From positions 1 through 11,153 of the forward strand of contig USHF01000036.1 in the NCBI GenBank assembly GCA_900554465.1: DNA of 11,153 nucleotides, read 5' to 3'. The position numbers were made by a program, and so were the translations under genes. The number at the start of each line of letters is the position of its first letter. The stretch's first letter is position 1. Below are positions 6,584 to 11,153 of this stretch, in pieces. This DNA is from an uncultured Collinsella sp. (GTDB taxonomy: Bacteria; Actinomycetota; Coriobacteriia; Coriobacteriales; Coriobacteriaceae). The notes below the pieces were generated by a model that saw only the letters and a list, made by a program, of their open reading frames with translations, was not told the origin of the DNA and searched no databases.

Positions 6584-9349
6584 ATGAATCAGGACCGCCA
6601 AAACAGCCAACGCCGCGACGCGCAGAACACGGAGCGCGAGCAGGATTTTACGACCTACCGTACCGCCCAAAGCTCAAACGATATGGTGCCGACGGTTTTT
6701 CGCCGTGGCATCTACCGCACGATTCGCGGCAGCCTCAAACGCTTCTTGTCTATCGTCGTGATCACCGCGCTTGGCGTGAGCGTGATGTGCGGCCTTAAGG
6801 CGGGCTGCGAGGACCTGTGTGATTCGGTCGACGCCTATTTTGACCAGCAGAATGTCTATGACATCAACGTGCAGTCGACCTATGGTCTGACCGATGACGA
6901 TCTTGCCGCCATCCAAGAGGTCGATGGCGTCGAGACGGCCGAGGGCATCTATACCGAGACCGCCTATACCGCCGTGGGTACGACGCGCGAGCGTGTCGTC
7001 GTACAGAGCCTCTCCAAAGAGAATATTGACCAACCGGTGCTAGTACGCGGCGAGCTGCCCGAGACTTCGGGCGAAGTGGCAGTGACCTCACGTTTTTTGA
7101 AGGCTTCGGGCAAGAAAATCGGCGATACGGTGAGCTTTGCCGCCAACGATGCGAGCTCGTCGAACCAAAGCGCCAAGGACCAGTTTGCCGATGGGGACTA
7201 CACCATTACGGCTGAGGTCCTCGATCCCACTGATGTGAGCTCCGACTCGACAGTCAACGCCTTTCGCGCTGCTTCGACTGCGGACTACAAGTTCTACGTG
7301 AGCGAGGATGCCGCGACATCTTCTTCCTACTCCGCTGTCCACGTGGTCGTCGAGGGAGCCAAGAGCCTCAACTCCTATTCGGATGCCTACTCGGCAAAGA
7401 TCAATGAGGTCAAGGGCAATATCGAGAAGATCCGCGAGGGGCGTGAGAAGGCGCGCGCTCAGGAGCTGACGGTCGACACACCGGCGAGCTTGGACGCGGC
7501 TGAGCGTCAGGCGAATATGGTCTTTGGGATCGAGCAGGACAACATCAATCGCATGTCCGAGGGCAGCGACGAGCGTGCGCAGGCGCAAGCCGACCTGGAC
7601 CAGCGCCGCGCCGCCGCCGACCAGCAGTTTGCCGATGCCCGCGCCGAGCTCTCTGACCTGGGCGAATGCACCTGGTACATCCAGGACCGCGATAACATCG
7701 CAAGCTACTCGAGCGTGGAGAGCGATAGCTCGTCAATTGAGGCCATTGCCACGGTGTTCCCGTTCATCTTCTTTATCGTCGCCGTGCTTATCAGTCTCAC
7801 CACCGCCACCCGCATGGTCGAGGAGGAGCGCACGCTTATTGGCCTGTACAAGGCACTCGGCTATTCACGCGGGCGTATCCTGTCCAAATATGTGGACTAC
7901 TCGCTGTGGGCGTGTCTGATCGGTGGCGTGCTCGGCAATATCATCGGATTTGTGGGTCTGCCGCTGTTCTTGTTTACGGTGTTCGACGACATGTACTCGC
8001 TGCCCCAGATGTTGCTTTCGTACGACATCGTGTCATCACTCGTGTCGGTAGCGCTGTTTGCCGTGGGCGTGGTGGGCGCCACGATTATCGCCTGCCGCCA
8101 CGAGATGGCCGAGACCCCAGCCTCGCTCATGCGCCCCAAGGCCCCGCGCGCCGGCTCGCGCATTCTGCTCGAGCGCATCGGCTTTATCTGGCACCGCATG
8201 AGCTTTTTGAACAAGGTCGCTGCACGCAACTTATTCCGCTACAAAAAGCGCGCCTTTATGACCATCTTTGGCATTGCGGGCTGCACGGCGCTTGTGATTT
8301 GCGGTATGGGCATCCGTGATACGTCGGTCGCGTTGTCGCCCAAGCAGTACGGGCATATCACGCGCTATGACCTGCTGGCGGTTGCCAATCCCGATGATTT
8401 TTCGCAGACGTGCGCGGCACTGGATGAGCGCAGTGCAGCCAATGATTCCAACGTGACGGTGACTTCGACGCTGCCGATTATGACCGACAACGTCACCTTT
8501 ACGTTTGGCGGTAAGAGCGAGACTGTGCAGCTGATCGTGGTGCCCGATGACCGCACGGGTGACTTGGGCGATTACGTGCGCCTGGAGGATGAGCCCAAAG
8601 AACCGCTCGCCCTGCGTGACGGGGATGTGTATTTGAGCAAGAGCTCTCAGCTGGTGCTGGGGATCAAGCCGGGTGACACGGCTCACGTCCAGGATTCGTC
8701 GCTCAATGTTGCCAAGGTCAAAGTCAGCGACATTTCGCTCAACTATCTGGGCAACACGCTTTACATGACGCAGGGTACCTATGAGCGCGCGTTCGGTCGA
8801 AGCGCGCGCCTCAACGGCATCCTTGCGCTGCTCAAGGGCTCGTCGGCCGATCAGATTGCGTTTAGCAAGAAGCTTAAGAGTGACGGTTGGCTCACAATTT
8901 CGAGTACGGCCGAGCATTGGGAAAACTATGAGGCGAACTTTACGATTATCAATTCGGTCGTGGTGCTCGTGACCTTTATGGCGGCGTGCCTGTCGTTTGT
9001 GGTGGTGTTTACGCTGTCTAATACGAATATTTCGGAGCGCGAACGCGAGCTGGCGACCATCAAGGTGCTGGGCTTCCGCCGTGGCGAGGTGCATCACTAC
9101 GTCAACAAGGAGACGTTGATCCTCACAGCGATCGGCGCTGCGCTGGGCGTGCCGCTGGGCGGCTTGCTGGCCGAGAGCTTTACCTACATTTTGCAGATGC
9201 CGTCGCTGTACTTTGACGTCGAGGTCGAGCCGCTGAGCTATGTGCTCGCCGTGGTGCTTTCCTTCGGCTTTACGATCATCGTCAACCTCGCTACCAATCG
9301 CACCCTCAATAAGATCGACATGGTCGGCGCCCTCAAGAGCGCCGAGTAG
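6584..9349 (+). CDS. ABC transporter permease with two FtsX-type units
   Basis: Large membrane subunit of 921 residues. A hydrophilic, Gln/Arg-rich N-terminus (1-45) precedes membrane segment 1 (about 53-75) and a long extracytoplasmic domain with a short coiled-coil-like stretch (about 325-357, rich in Ala, Gln, Arg and Asp). Three segments form the first FtsX core (about 387-412, 437-465 and 484-505, with TRMVEEERTLIGLYKALGYS after the first). After a linker, NLFRYKKRAFMTIFGIAGC starts the second unit: segment 5 (about 556-580), a second extracytoplasmic domain, and segments 6-8 (about 788-812, 843-870, 884-905) with ERERELATIKVLGFRRGEV. This duplicated layout is common in Gram-positive bacteria; substrates are mostly unknown, with lipoprotein, peptide or cell-envelope roles proposed. 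ATG 6584 is preferred; an in-frame GTG at 6572 overlaps the ATPase stop. Neither start has a strong binding site. Confidence 0.93.
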   Translation: MNQDRQNSQRRDAQNTEREQDFTTYRTAQSSNDMVPTVFRRGIYRTIRGSLKRFLSIVVITALGVSVMCGLKAGCEDLCDSVDAYFDQQNVYDINVQSTYGLTDDDLAAIQEVDGVETAEGIYTETAYTAVGTTRERVVVQSLSKENIDQPVLVRGELPETSGEVAVTSRFLKASGKKIGDTVSFAANDASSSNQSAKDQFADGDYTITAEVLDPTDVSSDSTVNAFRAASTADYKFYVSEDAATSSSYSAVHVVVEGAKSLNSYSDAYSAKINEVKGNIEKIREGREKARAQELTVDTPASLDAAERQANMVFGIEQDNINRMSEGSDERAQAQADLDQRRAAADQQFADARAELSDLGECTWYIQDRDNIASYSSVESDSSSIEAIATVFPFIFFIVAVLISLTTATRMVEEERTLIGLYKALGYSRGRILSKYVDYSLWACLIGGVLGNIIGFVGLPLFLFTVFDDMYSLPQMLLSYDIVSSLVSVALFAVGVVGATIIACRHEMAETPASLMRPKAPRAGSRILLERIGFIWHRMSFLNKVAARNLFRYKKRAFMTIFGIAGCTALVICGMGIRDTSVALSPKQYGHITRYDLLAVANPDDFSQTCAALDERSAANDSNVTVTSTLPIMTDNVTFTFGGKSETVQLIVVPDDRTGDLGDYVRLEDEPKEPLALRDGDVYLSKSSQLVLGIKPGDTAHVQDSSLNVAKVKVSDISLNYLGNTLYMTQGTYERAFGRSARLNGILALLKGSSADQIAFSKKLKSDGWLTISSTAEHWENYEANFTIINSVVVLVTFMAACLSFVVVFTLSNTNISERERELATIKVLGFRRGEVHHYVNKETLILTAIGAALGVPLGGLLAESFTYILQMPSLYFDVEVEPLSYVLAVVLSFGFTIIVNLATNRTLNKIDMVGALKSAE

Positions 9350-9388
9350 CCTGCCAAAAAGGGACAGGTTTATTTTGGCAGGTTTTAT
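9350..9388 (+). repeat. 39-bp palindromic element, copy 3 (terminator-like)
   Basis: Identical over all 39 bases to 3408-3446 and beginning at the first base after the permease TAG. Perfect 10-base stem CCTGCCAAAA/TTTTGGCAGG followed by TTTTAT. The flanks differ after this point, so the element has sharp borders. Confidence 0.88.
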
Positions 9389-9438
9389 CGGGGCAAACGC
9401 CGGACAACCATTAGGTGGCCCGGCGTTTGCCCCGTTTT
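9389..9438 (+). terminator. Second strong terminator after the ABC operon
   Basis: CGGGGCAAACGCCGG (9389-9403) pairs perfectly, 15 bases, with CCGGCGTTTGCCCCG (9420-9434); TTTT follows. It abuts the 39-bp element, so two hairpins stand in tandem between convergent genes. The hairpin can also form in minus-strand transcripts ending the gene at 9466, although only ATAAAA follows there. Confidence 0.85.
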
Positions 9439-9465
9439 GCTGGGGATGTCTGTCGTTCAGTGCTC

Positions 9466-9786
9466 TTACTGGCCAATCCAGTGTTGCGCATAGCTCTTAA
9501 TGTCCTCGGTAAAACCGTCAAGGTCGTCAAGGGTGATCACGCTGTCGATAAGCAAATTGGCTATCTCGCGGTGCATTGTGCTGCGGCGAATGTCGTTTGC
9601 AATTACGCCTGAGGACAGCTTGTCTCTATTGAGGCGCTCTTCTAGTGCCCAAAATCTACTGGACGCTTCGCTGTCGCCGTTCAGTATCTCAACGTACTGG
9701 CCGATGAGCTTTTCCATATAACGTTCTTGCCATTGAGGAAGCATTTTCTTGAACAGCTTCCAGTCGCTTTCGGCTACGTCGCGCAT
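9466..9786 (-). CDS. Small helical protein of unknown function
   Basis: Predicted soluble, mostly helical protein of 106 residues. It begins MRDVAESDWKLFKKMLPQWQ and continues with YMEKLIGQYVEIL, FWALEERLNRDK, then ANDIRRSTMHREIANLLIDSVITLDDLDGF. Short proteins of this type occur in gut Firmicutes and Actinobacteria, and I recall them carrying the automatic label multidrug transporter; nothing here supports transport, since there are no membrane segments. The start at 9786 is chosen because GGAGG (9795-9791) lies four bases upstream; an ATG at 9828 would add 14 basic residues without any binding site. It lies downstream of, and in the same direction as, the XRE-family gene, 116 bases away. 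It may be a small regulatory or structural factor, but no function can be assigned. Confidence 0.75.
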   Translation of the reverse strand: MRDVAESDWKLFKKMLPQWQERYMEKLIGQYVEILNGDSEASSRFWALEERLNRDKLSSGVIANDIRRSTMHREIANLLIDSVITLDDLDGFTEDIKSYAQHWIGQ

Positions 9787-9902
9787 ATGTCCTCCGCTCG
9801 TCAAACGGGCTTTCCATTTGCCTTTCATTCTATTTGGCTTTCGCTCACAGGCGTGGATGAGAGGCTCTCTTTAGCCTTCGAGATTGGGCCTGAATGGGTG
9901 GT

Positions 9903-10841
9903 TTAGGCCTGTTTGCGGCACTTCCATTGTTTGCGGCACCAGCGCATGAGCGCCTTTATGACGGGAATCGTGATGAGGATGATCCATGCAGGATGGGGCT
10001 GTCCCAAACAGAGCCACATGTAGAGGAACCAAGCGATGGCGGCTGCCGGGTAGATGGCCTCGATCAGCTTAGACAGGTGGCGCCGATCGATGAAGTCACC
10101 AATCGCGTAGTAGACGGGAACCAGAAAGACGAGGAAAAGCCCCATGCCCCATGTGCCGTAGACAATGCCGAGCACCAGATAGGCGAGAGTGACAAGTGCG
10201 GGGAAGGGGAATTTGTTCCATGCACGTCCGACCTTGGTGTGGAAATGCTTGCCATGATGGTCGAGCTTGTCGTGTGCTTCCTTCCAGCTGGAAAACGTCT
10301 CGCCGTCGATGGTGACGGTGCCGTCGTCATTGGTGCGTACGCTATGTCCATCGTCCTCAAGCGTATCGATATGCACGCCGTCCGGCCCCACATGCACCTC
10401 TTCGCCCTTGCGCTCGTTGGTCACATGGATGCCGCTCCAACCAACATGGACTTCCTCGCCTTTATTGGGATCAATGACGTGGATACCGCGCGCGAGGGAA
10501 ATATCGACAAGTGGCTTATCGCTGCAATCAGCGTGCTCAGTAGAAGCCTCAGCCTCTTCAGCCTTATCTGAAGCTTTGGTGCCGGCGTTGCTGTTCTGTG
10601 CCTCATCATCAGCCTGTGAGTCATCAGCGCTAGCCACCGCCTCCCCATACAGCAGCTCATCCAGCGACACGCCATACAGCGCGGCGAGCGCAATAAGGTT
10701 ATCGGTATCGGGCGAAGATTCGCTGCGCTCCCATTTACTGACAGCCTGACGACTCACGCCCAGCTGGGCGGCAAGCGCCTCCTGAGAAAGCCCGGCAGCC
10801 TTGCGGCGATCAACGAGCCGCTGTGCCATCGCAAGATCCAT
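9903..10841 (-). CDS. XRE-family regulator with 18-residue repeats and C-terminal membrane domain
   Basis: Protein of 312 residues in four parts. Residues 1-66 form a Cro/C1-type helix-turn-helix (LSQEALAAQLGVSRQAVSKWERS, then DNLIALAALYGVSLDELLYG). Residues 67-110 are an acidic, low-complexity linker. Residues 119-172 carry three units of 18 residues: GIHVIDPNKGEEVHVGWS, GIHVTNERKGEEVHVGPD and a degenerate third beginning GVHIDTLEDDG. After a His-rich stretch (KLDHHGKHFHTK), residues 213-300 hold about four membrane segments with several Trp and Tyr. It is thus likely a membrane-tethered DNA-binding regulator. XRE proteins with a C-terminal membrane domain are widespread in Gram-positive bacteria, but their signals are mostly unknown. 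ATG 10841 is chosen because AAAGGA (10853-10848) lies six bases before it; ATG 10856 lies inside that site. The terminal WCRKQWKCRKQA is strongly basic and probably cytoplasmic. Confidence 0.88.
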   Translation of the reverse strand: MDLAMAQRLVDRRKAAGLSQEALAAQLGVSRQAVSKWERSESSPDTDNLIALAALYGVSLDELLYGEAVASADDSQADDEAQNSNAGTKASDKAEEAEASTEHADCSDKPLVDISLARGIHVIDPNKGEEVHVGWSGIHVTNERKGEEVHVGPDGVHIDTLEDDGHSVRTNDDGTVTIDGETFSSWKEAHDKLDHHGKHFHTKVGRAWNKFPFPALVTLAYLVLGIVYGTWGMGLFLVFLVPVYYAIGDFIDRRHLSKLIEAIYPAAAIAWFLYMWLCLGQPHPAWIILITIPVIKALMRWCRKQWKCRKQA

Positions 10842-10899
10842 AGCAGTTCCTTTCATGTGGTGATCGTAATCGAATGAGCCGAGTATGCCGAGAACAACC

Positions 10900-10957
10900 G
10901 GTGGCGACCACCATTTCTAGTTAGAATCTGCTCCGACCCTACCGCAACTACCGGTAG
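10900..10957. promoter_or_regulatory. Cluster of three dyads upstream of the XRE-family gene
   Basis: Three inverted repeats lie within 58 bases: GGTGG-CGA-CCACC (10900-10912), TTCTA-GT-TAGAA (10915-10926) and the perfect palindrome CTACCGGTAG (10948-10957). They sit 60-115 bases upstream of the regulator start, where an operator for autoregulation would be expected. No clear -35/-10 pair was found for the minus strand. Confidence 0.35.
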
Positions 10958-10963
10958 CAACCC

Positions 10964-11104
10964 CTAACGACCAGCCATTTCAGGACAAATGTCAGTGCTA
11001 CTCTCAGCTAAGAGCTTGCAACATCCCAAAATCTCAGCCCACGCACTTGCAGCAAGAAGACGAATAGCCTCGGCCTCCCTAGTTACCGCAGGAGGCCCCA
11101 GAGC
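10964..11104 (-). CDS. Possible 3' end of a gene cut by the library end
   Basis: From the adapter junction a minus-strand frame stays open to a TAG at 10966-10964. It gives about 46 residues including VTREAEAIRLLAASAWAEIL, which would form an amphipathic helix, and ending CPEMAGR. No family is recognised. The frame is short, its third codon positions are not strongly biased to G/C, and it could be chance. If real, the gene would be read in the same direction as the XRE-family gene and end about 120 bases before it. Confidence 0.25.
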   Translation of the reverse strand, partial: ALGPPAVTREAEAIRLLAASAWAEILGCCKLLAESSTDICPEMAGR

Positions 11105-11153
11105 CTGTCTCTTATACACATCTCCGAGCCCACGAGACATGCGCAGATCTCGT
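11105..11153 (+). other. Nextera i7-side sequencing adapter (not genomic)
   Basis: Bases 11105-11123 are the Tn5 mosaic end CTGTCTCTTATACACATCT, 11124-11138 the read-2 tail CCGAGCCCACGAGAC, 11139-11146 the barcode ATGCGCAG (N722 from memory) and 11147-11153 the start of the P7 sequence ATCTCGT. Confidence 0.98.

Noticed and set aside
8231..9097. Minus-strand frame of 288 codons opposite the permease
   Set aside because: Arg/His-rich antisense product typical of GC-rich coding DNA; the plus-strand permease is clear.
3408..9388. CRISPR array
   Set aside because: The 39-bp repeats are kilobases apart and in both orientations, with genes between them and no cas genes.
9894..10571. Plus-strand frame of 225 codons opposite the XRE-family gene
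   Set aside because: Complement of a gene with a clear helix-turn-helix, a good binding site and membrane segments.
44..11104. The peptide PPAVT readable at both insert ends, hinting at a duplicated terminal sequence
   Set aside because: Only about ten bases around GCCTGCGGTGAC and TCCTGCGGTAAC are similar; the similarity does not extend and is within chance.

Overview
The window looks like a fragment of a GC-rich Gram-positive genome, most likely a gut actinobacterium of the class Coriobacteriia (Collinsella-like). This rests on strong GAAAGGAG-type ribosome binding sites, GTG starts, the gene families present and a short palindromic repeat of the kind I associate with that group. There is no rRNA or other marker gene, so the assignment is moderate. 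Both ends are not genome at all: bases 1-43 and 11105-11153 are Illumina Nextera adapters with i5 and i7 barcodes. The true insert is 44-11104 and its ends are library ends.

Layout. 44-550 carries no convincing gene but holds an imperfect inverted repeat of about 175 bp. 551-1129 encodes an O6-alkylguanine DNA methyltransferase. 1358-3405 is a two-component operon (OmpR-family regulator, then sensor kinase) with a promoter and a tandem operator-like repeat in front. 3572-4246 is an AIM24-family protein with a strong terminator. Convergent to it, 5560-4316 is a CLC-F type fluoride/proton antiporter gene broken by one in-frame TGA. Its leader (5575-5736) has a consensus promoter, a probable fluoride riboswitch and an overlapping intrinsic terminator. 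5877-9349 is an ABC transporter operon (MacB/LolD-like ATPase plus a duplicated FtsX-type permease). 9786-9466 and 10841-9903, both on the minus strand, encode a small helical protein and a membrane-anchored XRE regulator with three 18-residue repeats. A possible gene tail runs off the right end.

A 39-bp palindromic element occurs three times: directly after the kinase stop, directly after the permease stop, and inverted just upstream of the ABC operon. Two copies sit where terminators belong. No gene set here is an obviously new defence or mobile system. The most informative parts are the riboswitch-controlled but nonsense-mutated fluoride exporter, the dispersed palindromes, the long inverted repeat before ogt, and the repeat-bearing membrane regulator.
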